64,000 nt of DNA from Rhodoferax sp. TH121 (GCF_002251855.1 NZ_NOXW01000022.1:496001-560000); one strand, 5' to 3'; shown: positions 1 through 8,397, counted from the stretch's first letter. Program-made: numbers and translations. Notes: generated from the sequence alone by a model not told the origin.

Positions 1-134
1 ACAAGGGCGAGGTCAGCGTGCCGGTGCTGGTCAGCGACGAATCGGGCGAACAGCCTATTCAATGTGAATTCATCTGGGCGTGGATACCCACCCCGCAACC
101 AAAGAGCATTGCGGGACAGACCGCAGCGACGTAG
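1..134 (+). CDS. C-terminal end of an unidentified protein (partial)
   Basis: An open frame enters from the left edge (first full codon at base 3) and stops with TAG at 132-134, giving 43 residues. The tail contains ...VPVLVSD and FIWAWIPTP and does not show a motif I can assign. A hotdog-fold (DUF4442/PaaI-like) thioesterase is possible, since beta-strand-like VSVPV and EFIWAW stretches and the fatty-acid context fit, but this is a guess. The stop lies 37 bases before the thiolase start, so the two genes are probably co-transcribed. Confidence 0.5.
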   Translation, partial: KGEVSVPVLVSDESGEQPIQCEFIWAWIPTPQPKSIAGQTAAT

Positions 135-171
135 TCGCAAGCTCTGTCCCCAACTGATTAGGAGTTATCCC

Positions 172-1365
172 ATGAAACAAGTCCAAGACGCTTACATCGT
201 TGCCGCCACGCGCACGCCTATCGGGCGTTCCGGCCGCGGCTATTTCCGCAACACCCGCCCTGACGAGTTGCTGGTGTCTGCCCTGCGCAGCGCCATGTTG
301 CAAGTCCCCACCCTGGACCCCAAGGCGATTGAAGACGCCATCATCGGCTGCTCCTTCCCTGAAGGCGAGCAGGGCATGAACATGGCCCGCGTGGCTGTGG
401 GTCTGGCGTTTGACCACCCCGTGGGCGGTATCACCGTCAACCGATTCTGCGCGTCCGGCATTTCCGCTATCCAGATGGCGGCAGACCGCATCCGTGTGGG
501 CGAGGCCGATGTGCTGATCGCCGGTGGCGCCGAGTCCATGAGCATGGTGCCCATGGGCGGTGGCAAGCCCTCGTTCAACCCCGAAGTGTTTGCCCGCGAC
601 GAAAACGTGGGCATCGCCTACGGCATGGGCCTGACCGCTGAGAAAGTGGCCCAACAGTGGAAGGTGACACGCGAGATGCAGGACGCCTTCGCGCTGGAGT
701 CCCACCTGCGCGCCATCAAGGCGCAGCAGTCCGGCGAGTTCACGGACGAGATCACGCCCATCGACGTGATTGAGCGCACCCCCAACCTGGCGACCGGTGA
801 AGTGTCCACCCGCACCCGCACCGTGAACCTGGACGAAGGCCCGCGCCCTGACACCTCCATCGAAGGTCTGGCCAAGCTCAAGCCCGTGTTTGCGGCGCGC
901 GGCAGTGTGACGGCCGGCAACAGCTCCCAGACCAGTGATGGCGCAGGCGCTTTGATTCTGGCCAGCGAGAAAGCCGTCAAACAGTTCGGCCTGACTCCTT
1001 TGGCCCGTTTTGTGAGCTTTGCGGCCCGTGGCGTGCCACCCGAAATCATGGGTATCGGCCCCATTGAAGCCATTCCTGCCGCCCTGCGTTACGCCGGTCT
1101 GCAGCACTCCGACATCGACTGGTTCGAGCTGAACGAAGCCTTTGCAGCCCAGTCGCTGGCCGTGATCAACACCCTGGGTCTGGACCCGTCCAAGGTCAAC
1201 CCCATGGGTGGCGCCATTGCGCTGGGTCACCCGCTGGGCGCCACCGGTGCCATCCGCGCTGCTACCGTGGTGCATGCACTGCGCCGCCACAACCTGAAGT
1301 ACGGTATGGTGACTATGTGCGTAGGAACCGGGCAGGGTGCTGCCGGCATCTTTGAACGCGTATAA
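172..1365 (+). CDS. Acetyl-CoA C-acyltransferase (thiolase, FadA/FadI type)
   Basis: Predicted 397-residue thiolase that cleaves 3-ketoacyl-CoA with CoA in fatty-acid beta-oxidation. The nucleophilic cysteine is C93 in NRFCASG, the catalytic histidine is H353 in ALGHPLGATG, and the second cysteine C383 lies in CVGTGQG; AGGAESMSM and NEAFAAQ are also family signatures. Length matches the family. I chose ATG 172 because AGGAG sits at 160-164 and because the family begins with a short strand (DAYIVAATRTPIG) directly after it; an in-frame extension to 64 has no family similarity. A strong hairpin follows the stop, so this gene probably closes a beta-oxidation operon that begins outside the window. 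Confidence 0.95.
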   Translation: MKQVQDAYIVAATRTPIGRSGRGYFRNTRPDELLVSALRSAMLQVPTLDPKAIEDAIIGCSFPEGEQGMNMARVAVGLAFDHPVGGITVNRFCASGISAIQMAADRIRVGEADVLIAGGAESMSMVPMGGGKPSFNPEVFARDENVGIAYGMGLTAEKVAQQWKVTREMQDAFALESHLRAIKAQQSGEFTDEITPIDVIERTPNLATGEVSTRTRTVNLDEGPRPDTSIEGLAKLKPVFAARGSVTAGNSSQTSDGAGALILASEKAVKQFGLTPLARFVSFAARGVPPEIMGIGPIEAIPAALRYAGLQHSDIDWFELNEAFAAQSLAVINTLGLDPSKVNPMGGAIALGHPLGATGAIRAATVVHALRRHNLKYGMVTMCVGTGQGAAGIFERV

Positions 1366-1379
1366 CAGAGCGTCACACC

Positions 1380-1404
1380 AAGGCCACCTCCGGGTGGCCT
1401 TTTG
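1380..1404 (+). terminator. Rho-independent terminator after the thiolase
   Basis: Eight-base perfect stem AGGCCACC/GGTGGCCT (1381-1388 with 1393-1400), 4-base loop, followed by TTT. It lies 16 bases after the thiolase stop. Confidence 0.75.
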
Positions 1405-1446
1405 CATGGGGCGGGTAAGCTCCGTGGCCACTGGGAGAGTATTTGA

Positions 1447-2253
1447 ATGAGTACCCACGTTTTTGATGAAGCCATTGCCTTGGAGGCACAGCCCAACGGC
1501 AGCTGGAAAGGGCACACCCATCCTGCCTACGCCAACATGGTGGGGCCCTTTGGTGGCATCACCACGGCACAGGCCCTGAATGGGGTATTGCAGCACCCGG
1601 ATCGATTAGGCGAACCGGTGTCGCTCACGGTGAACTTTTGCGCAGCACTGGCCGATGGGCCTTTCACCGTGATGGCCCGCCCGGCTCGCACCAACCGGTC
1701 GACCCAGCACTGGACCATCGAGATCCAGCAAGGCGATGCCATTGTGATGACGGGTACCGCCGTAACTGCGGTGCGCCGCGAAACCTGGGGCGTGGACGAG
1801 CAGCCCATGCCCCTGTGCCCACCACCCGCCGAGGTGCAGCCCCCCAAAATGTTGGCGCCCATGGAGTTCGTGAAGCGCTTTGAGCAACGTCCCGTCACCG
1901 GCCAATTGCCAGCCATATGGGACGGCAGCGGCCACAGCAGCCTGTCGCAAATCTGGGTGCGCGATAACCCGCCGCGCCCGCTGGACTTTGCGTCGCTCGC
2001 TTGTATTTCCGATGTGTTCTTTCCCCGCGTCTTCATCCGCCGGGCGACGCACGTGCCGGTGGGCACCGTGTCGATGACGGTGTATTTCCACGCCAGCACA
2101 GAGCAGCTGGCGCAGACAGGCACGGGATACCTGCTGGGGCAAGCCCAGGCGCAGGCCTTTCGCAACGGTTTTTTTGACCAGAGCAGCCAACTCTGGAACG
2201 AAGCCGGCGTGCTGCTGGTGACCACACACCAGATCGTCTATTACAAACAGTGA
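1447..2253 (+). CDS. Acyl-CoA thioesterase, double-hotdog (TesB-like) family
   Basis: 268 residues resembling proteobacterial thioesterase-family proteins with two tandem hotdog folds (4HBT_3/TesB-like), which hydrolyse acyl-CoA to free acid and CoA. The N-terminal hotdog shows the helix NMVGPFGGITTAQALNGV followed by LTVNFCAALADGPF and the strand QHWTIEIQQGDAIVMTGTA; the C-terminal half has the second hotdog strand SMTVYFHAS and ends TTHQIVYYKQ. GGGAGAG at 1432-1438 precedes ATG 1447. It stands between the thiolase terminator and the crotonase gene and is probably transcribed with the latter (33-base gap). The substrate cannot be read from sequence. Confidence 0.8.
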   Translation: MSTHVFDEAIALEAQPNGSWKGHTHPAYANMVGPFGGITTAQALNGVLQHPDRLGEPVSLTVNFCAALADGPFTVMARPARTNRSTQHWTIEIQQGDAIVMTGTAVTAVRRETWGVDEQPMPLCPPPAEVQPPKMLAPMEFVKRFEQRPVTGQLPAIWDGSGHSSLSQIWVRDNPPRPLDFASLACISDVFFPRVFIRRATHVPVGTVSMTVYFHASTEQLAQTGTGYLLGQAQAQAFRNGFFDQSSQLWNEAGVLLVTTHQIVYYKQ

Positions 2254-2286
2254 TCCAATCACGCATCCCTTTTTGAGCGAGCGACC

Positions 2287-3051
2287 ATGCAAGACATCCT
2301 GATCCACACCGACGCCGGCATTACCACCATCACCCTGAACCGGGTGGAGAAAAAGAATTCCTTTACCCAAGCCATGTACGCTGCTTGCGCGGACGCGCTC
2401 GATGCTGCGCGCGACGACGCTGCCGTGCGTGTGGTGGTGTTCCAGGGCGACGCCACCGTGTTCAGCGCCGGCAACGATATTGGCGACTTTCTGAGCAACG
2501 CACCCAAAGCGCAAGATGCACCTGTGTTCCGCTTCCTCCGGGCCCTGGCGGCCTTCCCCAAACCCATCATCGCCGCCGTGTGCGGCCCGGCGGTGGGCAT
2601 CGGCACCACCATGCTGTTCCATTGCGACCTGGTCTATGCCGGTGACAACGCAGCGTTCTCCATGCCCTTTGTGAACCTGGGCTTGTGCCCGGAAGCGGCT
2701 TCCAGCCTGCTGGTGCCCCAGATGATGGGTTACCACCGCGCCGCCGAGGCCTTGCTCATGGGCGAGCCCTTCATGGCCGAAGCCGCGCTGGAAGTCGGTC
2801 TGGCCAACCGCGTGGTGCCGCCCACCGAAGCCAATGCCGTGGCCCAGGCCCAGGCCCGCAAGCTGGCCGCCAAGCCCATCGCCTCGCTGATCGAAACCAA
2901 GCGCCTGCTCAAGAAAGGCCAACTGGCTGACGTGCTGGCCCGCATCGACGAAGAAGCCGTGAGCTTCGGCCGCATGCTGGGTGAGCCTTCTGCCAAAGAG
3001 GCCTTCACGGCGTTCATGGAAAAGCGCAAGCCTGACTTCACTAAGGTCTGA
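2287..3051 (+). CDS. Enoyl-CoA hydratase/isomerase (crotonase superfamily)
   Basis: 254-residue crotonase-fold enzyme acting on enoyl-CoA thioesters. The first oxyanion-hole segment is FSAGNDIGDF and the second is CGPAVGIGTT. The only conserved acidic catalytic position I can find is E136 in LGLCPEAASS; the arrangement LGxxPExxSS resembles delta3-delta2-enoyl-CoA isomerases (ECI2, PaaG) more than two-glutamate hydratases, so an isomerase that handles unsaturated fatty acids is more likely than a classical hydratase. This is inference from motif spacing. The gene follows the TesB-like thioesterase by 33 bases. Confidence 0.85.
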   Translation: MQDILIHTDAGITTITLNRVEKKNSFTQAMYAACADALDAARDDAAVRVVVFQGDATVFSAGNDIGDFLSNAPKAQDAPVFRFLRALAAFPKPIIAAVCGPAVGIGTTMLFHCDLVYAGDNAAFSMPFVNLGLCPEAASSLLVPQMMGYHRAAEALLMGEPFMAEAALEVGLANRVVPPTEANAVAQAQARKLAAKPIASLIETKRLLKKGQLADVLARIDEEAVSFGRMLGEPSAKEAFTAFMEKRKPDFTKV

Positions 3052-3070
3052 ATCCTGTTGCCAGGGTTTT

Positions 3071-4225
3071 ATGCCAAATAAGCCATTGGTGCCCATAGAT
3101 ATTGCGCGAGCAGCTATTGTTTCTGTAGCGTTTTGCGCTGCATCCTTGGCGCTTGCCAATCCTTATTACGACCCGGGCAAACCCCACCATACGCCCGACG
3201 GTTTTCGCAACAACTACAGCGGCGCCGTCCAGAAGCCCTTCTCGGAGCTGGTGCGCTGGCAGTGGGAGTCGTGGCGCGAAGGTTTGCCCAAGCCTGCCCA
3301 GACACCCACGCCCCAAGTCGCCCCCGATCTGCTGCGCATCCAGGGTTACCAGCGCACGCCGGCCGACAGCACGGCGGGCCAGTCCGCGTCGCCACCGGCC
3401 ATCACCTGGGTGGGGCATGCCAGCCTGCTGGTGCAGGCTGGTGGGCTGAATGTGCTGACCGACCCCATCTTCAGTGAGCGCGCTTCTCCCGTTCAACTGT
3501 TTGGCCCCAAGCGGGCCGTGCCACCCGGCGTAGCTTTGGACGATCTGCCCCCCATCGATGTGGTGCTGATCTCCCACAACCACTACGACCACCTGGACCG
3601 CGGCAGTGTGGTTGCGCTGCACCAGCGGGCTTTGACCGCGCGCAGCAGCACCTTGTTTTTGGTCCCACTCGGCCAGAAGCCGTGGTTCACTGCGCTTGGC
3701 ATCGACAGCGTGGTGGAGTTGGACTGGTGGCAACAGCACGCCGTGCGTGGTGTGGACTTCGTGCTGACGCCCGTGCAGCACTGGTCGGCCCGTGGCGTGG
3801 CCGATCGCAGCACCACCTTGTGGGGCGGCTGGGCAGTGCTGGGCCAAGACCTGCATTGGTATTTTGGGGGGGACGCCGGCTATAGCAAAGACTTTCTGGA
3901 CACCCGCCTGCGCCTGGCTACACGTCAGACGGAAGCCTTGGGCGGCGGCTTTGACATCGCGCTCTTGCCCGTGGGGGCCTATGCGCCGCGCTGGTTCATG
4001 CGCGAGCAACATATGAATCCTGAAGAAGCCGTGCAAGCCCACCTCGATTTGGGTGCCCGGCGCAGCGTGGGCATGCACTGGGGGACGTTCCAGTTGACCG
4101 ATGAGCCGCTGGACCAGCCACCGCAAGACCTGGCAGATGCCAAGCGCGCACGACAGTTGGATGACGCGCAGTTTTTTCTCTTGGCGATTGGCGAAACCCG
4201 AACCCTCCCGGCCCGGCCCCGATAG
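3071..4225 (+). CDS. Exported metallo-beta-lactamase-fold hydrolase (NAPE-PLD/RomA-like)
   Basis: 384-residue protein with an N-terminal signal peptide (hydrophobic stretch about residues 10-29, ending ASLALA) and an MBL domain. The metal motif is H169-N-H171-Y-D173-H174; further ligand candidates lie in GGDAGYS and MHWGTFQLT. The segment NPYYDPGKPHHTPDGFRNN after the signal peptide and WESWREGLPKP are typical of the N-acyl-phosphatidylethanolamine phospholipase D-like branch, so a periplasmic phosphodiesterase or lactonase role is inferred. ATG 3071 is chosen because it opens the signal peptide; longer versions read back into the crotonase gene. Residues 4-20 are encoded by a copy of the dispersed repeat, so part of the signal peptide is repeat-derived. 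Confidence 0.8.
   Translation: MPNKPLVPIDIARAAIVSVAFCAASLALANPYYDPGKPHHTPDGFRNNYSGAVQKPFSELVRWQWESWREGLPKPAQTPTPQVAPDLLRIQGYQRTPADSTAGQSASPPAITWVGHASLLVQAGGLNVLTDPIFSERASPVQLFGPKRAVPPGVALDDLPPIDVVLISHNHYDHLDRGSVVALHQRALTARSSTLFLVPLGQKPWFTALGIDSVVELDWWQQHAVRGVDFVLTPVQHWSARGVADRSTTLWGGWAVLGQDLHWYFGGDAGYSKDFLDTRLRLATRQTEALGGGFDIALLPVGAYAPRWFMREQHMNPEEAVQAHLDLGARRSVGMHWGTFQLTDEPLDQPPQDLADAKRARQLDDAQFFLLAIGETRTLPARPR
3082..3129 (+). repeat. Dispersed element copy 1, inside the MBL signal peptide
   Basis: Contains the core TTGCGCGAGCAGCTATTG followed after 6 bases by GTAGC, preceded by a diverged left arm GCCATTGGTGCCCATAGAT. Encodes IARAAIVSVA in the signal peptide of the hydrolase gene. Confidence 0.75.
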
Positions 4226-4254
4226 ACGCTGTTAAGCGTTAGATATTTTTACCA

Positions 4255-4268
4255 AGCAAACGCTTGCT
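4255..4268. promoter_or_regulatory. Inverted repeat, probable operator of the TetR-type regulator
   Basis: AGCAA-ACGC-TTGCT lies 30 bases before the TetR start codon in the only gap upstream of this operon. TetR-family regulators of acyl-CoA catabolism commonly autoregulate through such palindromes, so this is the likely binding site. Confidence 0.5.
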
Positions 4269-4298
4269 AAAAATAAAGGGCTTTGGTATGGTGCGGAC

Positions 4299-4982
4299 AT
4301 GATGCCACCCGACAGCCTGCTTGCCACGCCCGAAAGCGACACCCCCCCGGCCCCCGACACGCCCAAACGCCCGCGCGGCCGGCCCCGCAAAACGGTGGAC
4401 GAGCGTGACGATGGCAACCGCCGCCATGCGCTTTTAAGCGCTGCGGCCCAGCTGTTCCGCCGCAAGGGTTTTGCGGCCACCACCACGCGCGACATTGCTG
4501 CCGCAGCTGGCATGCAAAGTGGCTCGCCCTTCTACCATTTCAAGAGCAAGGACGCGCTGCTGTTCGCTGTGATGGAGCAAGGCATGCACACGGCGTTGGG
4601 CCGGCAACAGGCCGCGTTGGGTGTGCCGGGTTATGCCGCGCTGCCCCCTGCCGAGCAACTGCGGGCGCTGGTGCATGCGCACTTTGCCGTATTGCTGGGG
4701 CCAGGCAACGACTTTGTGCCGGTGATGCTGTACGAGTGGCGCTCCCTCAATGTGCGCCAGCGCAAGGTGCTGGCCAAACTGATTGCCGACTACGAAGCTC
4801 TGTGGATGCCGGTGCTGACAGCCCTGCATGCCAGTGGCCAGCTCAAGGCCCCGGTGGGCCTGGCGCGCCTGCTCATGCTGGGTGCACTCAACTGGTCGGT
4901 GCAGTGGTTTGATGCACGCAAGAGCGCATCGATTGAAGAACTAGGCAATGCCGCCGTATCCCTGTTTTTGAAGGAGTCCTGA
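4299..4982 (+). CDS. TetR/AcrR family transcriptional regulator
   Basis: 227 residues. A Pro-rich, basic N-terminus (PKRPRGRPRK, an AT-hook-like patch) precedes the TetR helix-turn-helix (about residues 44-90: ALLSAAAQLFRRKGFAATTT, DIAAAAGMQSGSPFYHFKSK). The C-terminal helical ligand domain (FAVLLGPGNDFVPVMLYEW) is of the TetR_C type found in regulators of acyl-CoA catabolism. It is the first gene of an operon: its stop overlaps the SDR start by one base, and the SDR, acyl-CoA dehydrogenase and thioesterase follow. It probably represses this operon through the palindrome at 4255-4268 and responds to an acyl-CoA; the ligand is unknown. Confidence 0.85.
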   Translation: MMPPDSLLATPESDTPPAPDTPKRPRGRPRKTVDERDDGNRRHALLSAAAQLFRRKGFAATTTRDIAAAAGMQSGSPFYHFKSKDALLFAVMEQGMHTALGRQQAALGVPGYAALPPAEQLRALVHAHFAVLLGPGNDFVPVMLYEWRSLNVRQRKVLAKLIADYEALWMPVLTALHASGQLKAPVGLARLLMLGALNWSVQWFDARKSASIEELGNAAVSLFLKES

Positions 4983-5866
4983 TGTCTTACGCTTCGGTAT
5001 TTGCGCCCGGCTTGTTTGCGGGCAAGGTGGTGGTGGTCACCGGCGGTGGTTCTGGTATCGGGCGCTGCGTGGCGCACGAGCTGTCGGCCCTGGGCGCCAC
5101 GCTGGCGCTGGTGGGCCGCAAGCTGGAGAAGCTGCAGGCCGTGCAGGCCGAGCTTGCAGAGGACGGCGGCAGCGCCACCATCCACATCTGCGACATCCGG
5201 CAGGAAGACACCGTCAAACAAACCGTGGTCGACATCCTGGCCCAGCATGGGCGTATTGATGGGCTGGTGAACAATGCGGGCGGCCAGTACATGACACCGC
5301 TGGAGGCCATCAGTGCCAAAGGCTGGGAGGCGGTTGTCCATTCCAACCTCACAGGCGGGTTCTTGATGTCGCGCGAGTGTTACACCCAGACCATGGCCAA
5401 GCATGGCGGTGCCATTGTCAACATCGTGGCCGACATGTGGGGCTCCATGCCCGGCATGGGCCACAGTGGCGCAGCGCGCGCCGGCATGGTGAGCTTCACG
5501 GAAACGGCGGCCGTCGAGTGGGCCAACCGCGGCGTACGTGTCAATGCGGTCGCACCGGGCTACATCGCGTCCAGCGGCATGGACCATTACCCGGCCGAGA
5601 TGGCGCCCATGGTGCGCGAGATGGCCAAGACCGTACCTCTGGGGCGCTTTGGCACCGAGGCCGAAACCGCGGCCGGCATTGTGTTTTTGTTGAGCCCTGC
5701 AGCCTCCTTCATCAGTGGCAGCACGCTGCGCATCGACGGTGCGCGGCCGCAGGCCCGCCTGGGCTACCCCATGCGGGTAGCCGATGAGAAGGCTCAGGCG
5801 CGTGACGGTATCAAACCCTTCAACGGCTTCCACCGCGCCAAGCTGCCCAAGGTGTTCACCGTATGA
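4982..5866 (+). CDS. SDR family oxidoreductase, 2,4-dienoyl-CoA reductase-like
   Basis: 294 residues with a Rossmann fold: the NADP-binding motif TGGGSGIG (about residues 20-27) and NNAGG. The classical YxxxK catalytic pair is absent; the equivalent segment reads GHSGAARAGMVSF, close to the atypical active site of 2,4-dienoyl-CoA reductases, with Arg where Lys is usual. PGYI and the tail RIDGARPQAR fit SDRs. It probably reduces a dienoyl- or enoyl-CoA intermediate in the pathway served by this operon. TGATG links it to the upstream regulator, and its end overlaps the acyl-CoA dehydrogenase start by 4 bases (ATGA). Confidence 0.8.
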   Translation: MSYASVFAPGLFAGKVVVVTGGGSGIGRCVAHELSALGATLALVGRKLEKLQAVQAELAEDGGSATIHICDIRQEDTVKQTVVDILAQHGRIDGLVNNAGGQYMTPLEAISAKGWEAVVHSNLTGGFLMSRECYTQTMAKHGGAIVNIVADMWGSMPGMGHSGAARAGMVSFTETAAVEWANRGVRVNAVAPGYIASSGMDHYPAEMAPMVREMAKTVPLGRFGTEAETAAGIVFLLSPAASFISGSTLRIDGARPQARLGYPMRVADEKAQARDGIKPFNGFHRAKLPKVFTV

Positions 5867-7053
5867 GCGCGGTTGTGGACACATTGCAAGACATTGGGCC
5901 CGACGACATCGCGGCGGTGGAAGAGGCGGCGCGCCGCTTCATACGTACCGAGGTGGCCCCGCATTTGGACAAGTGGGAAGAGGCAGGGGCGTTTCCTCGG
6001 GCGCTCTACCAGCGCGCCGCCGATCTGGGCTGGCTGGGGCTGGGCTACCCCGAGACCTTTGGCGGCACGCCGGCCCCTTGGGCGCTGCGCAATGCCATGA
6101 CGATTGCACTGGCCCGCACCGGTGGCAGCGGCGGGCTCATGGCCAGCCTGTTCAGCCACAACATCGGTTTGCCACCCGTGTTGCGCCACGGGTCACCGGC
6201 GCTGCAGCAGCGCGTGATTCCCGATGTGCTGGCGGGTAAAAAAATTGCCGCCTTGGCCATCACCGAACCAGGCGGCGGAACCGATGTGTCGGCCCTCAAA
6301 ACCACCGCACGGCGCGAGGGGGATGACTATGTGGTGGATGGCGAAAAGGTCTTCATCACCTCCGGCATGCGTGCCGACTGGATCACGGTGGCTGTGCGCA
6401 CCGATCTGCAGAACAAGGGGCCCATGGGCATCTCCATGCTCATGGTGCCGGGTGATGCGGTGGGTCTGTCGCGCAGCCCGCTCCAAAAAATGGGCTGGTT
6501 GTGCTCCGACACGGCACACCTGCGTTTTGACGGCGTGCGGGTGCCGGCCAGCAACCTGGTGGGCGAAGAGGGTGCAGGCTTCAAGATCATCCTGACCAAT
6601 TTCAACGGTGAGCGCCTCTCCATGGCGGCCATGGCGTTGGGCTTTGCCGAATGCTGCTATGACGAGGCCCTGGCCTGGGCGCAGCAGCGCAAGACCTTTG
6701 GCGCGGCGCTCATCGACCACCAGGTGATACGCCACAAGTTCATGGACATGAAGATGCGCATCGAGTCCACACGTGCGTGGCTGCATGCGGTGTCGGCCCG
6801 CGCGGATGCCGGGGACCGCGGCGACAAGTCTGCCAAGGGGGCGGAGTGGGTGGCGCAGGTGTGCTTGCTGAAGAACCATGCCACCCAAACCATGCAGTTC
6901 TGCGCCGACCAGGGTGTGCAGATTCTGGGTGGCATGGGCTTTATGCGTGGCACCGCTTGCGAGCGTATTTACCGTGAGGTCAAGGTCATGATGATTGGTG
7001 GCGGGGCCGAAGAGATCATGAAAGAATTGGCCAGTCGTCAGCTCGGCCTGTGA
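5863..7053 (+). CDS. Acyl-CoA dehydrogenase
   Basis: 396-residue flavoenzyme that oxidises acyl-CoA to 2-enoyl-CoA. Visible features are the N-terminal helical domain with LGWLGLGYPETFGG, the FAD/substrate segment ALAITEPGGGTDVSAL, and the C-terminal helices with QILGGMGFMRGTACERIYRE and MIGGGAEEIMK. The position that carries catalytic Glu in medium-chain enzymes is Gly (IGGG), so the base is probably the Glu of the NFNGERLS helix, as in isovaleryl/long-chain type members; this is inference. It starts inside the stop of the SDR gene (ATGA), indicating translational coupling. Confidence 0.92.
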   Translation: MSAVVDTLQDIGPDDIAAVEEAARRFIRTEVAPHLDKWEEAGAFPRALYQRAADLGWLGLGYPETFGGTPAPWALRNAMTIALARTGGSGGLMASLFSHNIGLPPVLRHGSPALQQRVIPDVLAGKKIAALAITEPGGGTDVSALKTTARREGDDYVVDGEKVFITSGMRADWITVAVRTDLQNKGPMGISMLMVPGDAVGLSRSPLQKMGWLCSDTAHLRFDGVRVPASNLVGEEGAGFKIILTNFNGERLSMAAMALGFAECCYDEALAWAQQRKTFGAALIDHQVIRHKFMDMKMRIESTRAWLHAVSARADAGDRGDKSAKGAEWVAQVCLLKNHATQTMQFCADQGVQILGGMGFMRGTACERIYREVKVMMIGGGAEEIMKELASRQLGL

Positions 7054-7062
7054 CAATGCCCC

Positions 7063-7563
7063 ATGGCCAAAACACTTTCTGTTGATGTGGCGCCGGACGC
7101 GGCGCTGCAGTTCGAGCCCGCGTTCATTGCGGGGCTGACCCGCATTTTTGAAGAAAGCATCGTCTTCAACCAGGTACTGGGTCTCAAGATCACCGGCATC
7201 ACACCGGCCAAGGTGAGCGCACGCATTGCCATGCGCCACGAGCTGGTGGGCCACTACAGCTACAACCGCATCCACGGAGGCGTCATCAGCGCCGGGCTGG
7301 ACGCCATGGGCGGGTTGGCGGTCATGGCAGCCATTGGCGCGCGCCATATGGACGAAGCCCCCGAGCAGCGCCTGCACCGCTTTGCCAAACTGGGCACCAT
7401 TGACCTGCGCGTGGACTACCTGCGCCCCGGCATTGGTGAGCACTTTAACCTGCATGCCGAGGTGATGCGCCTGGGTTCGCGCGTGGCTTCCACCCGCATG
7501 GAGTTCCTGGGCGCCGACGGCAAGCTGCTGTCTACCGGATCGGCCGCGTATATCGTTTCCTGA
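7063..7563 (+). CDS. Hotdog-fold acyl-CoA thioesterase (PaaI/YigI-like)
   Basis: 166 residues, single hotdog domain. YNRIHGGVISAGLDAMGG contains the HGG motif and the long helix of PaaI-type thioesterases, followed by the strand GTIDLRVDYLRPG and the closing strand STGSAAYIVS. It hydrolyses acyl-CoA esters, presumably draining or proofreading intermediates of this operon. It starts 9 bases after the acyl-CoA dehydrogenase stop and is the last gene of the TetR operon. A copy of the dispersed repeat begins 3 bases after its stop. Confidence 0.8.
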   Translation: MAKTLSVDVAPDAALQFEPAFIAGLTRIFEESIVFNQVLGLKITGITPAKVSARIAMRHELVGHYSYNRIHGGVISAGLDAMGGLAVMAAIGARHMDEAPEQRLHRFAKLGTIDLRVDYLRPGIGEHFNLHAEVMRLGSRVASTRMEFLGADGKLLSTGSAAYIVS

Positions 7564-7565
7564 GT

Positions 7566-7597
7566 GCTATTAAAACAGGAGCTTTCAGCGCACTATC
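7566..7597 (-). repeat. Dispersed element copy 2, intergenic
   Basis: Read on the minus strand: TAGTGCGCTGAAAGCTCC then TGTTTTAATAGC. It is a diverged, shorter copy directly after the thioesterase stop. The rest of 7564-7716 contains no gene that I can support. Confidence 0.6.
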
Positions 7598-7716
7598 CAC
7601 GGGTCTTTGGGCGTTATTTGACGGTGTTTCTGTGAAATGCGCCGCCTTCTGGCACCACATTGGCGTTTTGCCTCGGGTGGGATGGGACAAGATGCCGCCC
7701 TGCACAGGGAGCCACC

Positions 7717-8397
7717 ATGACCATCACCACACTGGGCAATGCGCGCGCCAGCACTGCCGCCGCCAGCAGCCAGACTGCCGCACAAGCCGCCGAAAAGGCT
7801 GACCCCATCACCGCGGGTTTGCAAAAGTCCAGCAGCAAACTGCAAACCCTGCTGAACACAGCCACCGCCAGCCTTTCCACTTTGGGCAAGTTCAAGGCCG
7901 CTGTGGCTGCCAGCCAGACCGCGGCCACGGGCCTGAGTACCCTGAAGGACAGTGCCACCAGCGACGAGGTGAAAAAGGCCCTGAACAGCTTCGTCAGCAC
8001 CTTCAACACCATGGTGGCCTCGACCCAATCGGCCGCCGCCGCCAGCAGCGGGGTCGAGCGCATCAGTCGGGGCATGACCCGCGCCATGACAGCGGATTTC
8101 TCCCGGGTGGATGCCCTGCGCCAAATGGGTTTTACCAAAGCCAGCGACGGGACCTTGAAACTGGATACCGCGAAGCTGGACGCAGCGTTCAAGGCTTCGC
8201 CCTCAGGGGTGTTGGGGACCTTGTCCAAACTGGGCAAGCTGGTGGACAAGGTGTCCACCAAAGAGTTGGCTAGCGGTGGCAGCATTGGCAACACGGTCAA
8301 CGCCCTGGCCAGCAAGGCCACGGTGCTGCAAATGCAGCAGAGCGCACTCCAAAAAGCGGCCCAACAGTACGCCAGCTTCGCGCAGACGCGCGCATAA
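7717..8397 (+). CDS. Orphan FliD C-terminal-like protein
   Basis: 226 residues, rich in Ala/Ser/Thr/Lys. STLGKFKAAVAASQTAATGL resembles the start of the flagellar cap protein FliD, and TADFSRVDALRQMGFTKASD plus GTLKLDTAKLDAAFKASPSG resembles the FliD_C pattern (LADIGIxxxxDGTLxLDxxKL). It is about half the length of FliD and stands alone, with no other flagellar gene nearby. No signal peptide is visible. ATG 7717 is preceded by AGGGAG at 7706-7711; an upstream extension to 7660 has no family similarity. A domain-level relation to FliD is likely, while a role in flagella is unproven. Confidence 0.65.
   Translation: MTITTLGNARASTAAASSQTAAQAAEKADPITAGLQKSSSKLQTLLNTATASLSTLGKFKAAVAASQTAATGLSTLKDSATSDEVKKALNSFVSTFNTMVASTQSAAAASSGVERISRGMTRAMTADFSRVDALRQMGFTKASDGTLKLDTAKLDAAFKASPSGVLGTLSKLGKLVDKVSTKELASGGSIGNTVNALASKATVLQMQQSALQKAAQQYASFAQTRA

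Noticed and set aside
70-1596. Long minus-strand frame over the thiolase
   Set aside because: Antisense shadow of the thiolase and thioesterase; no family motifs.
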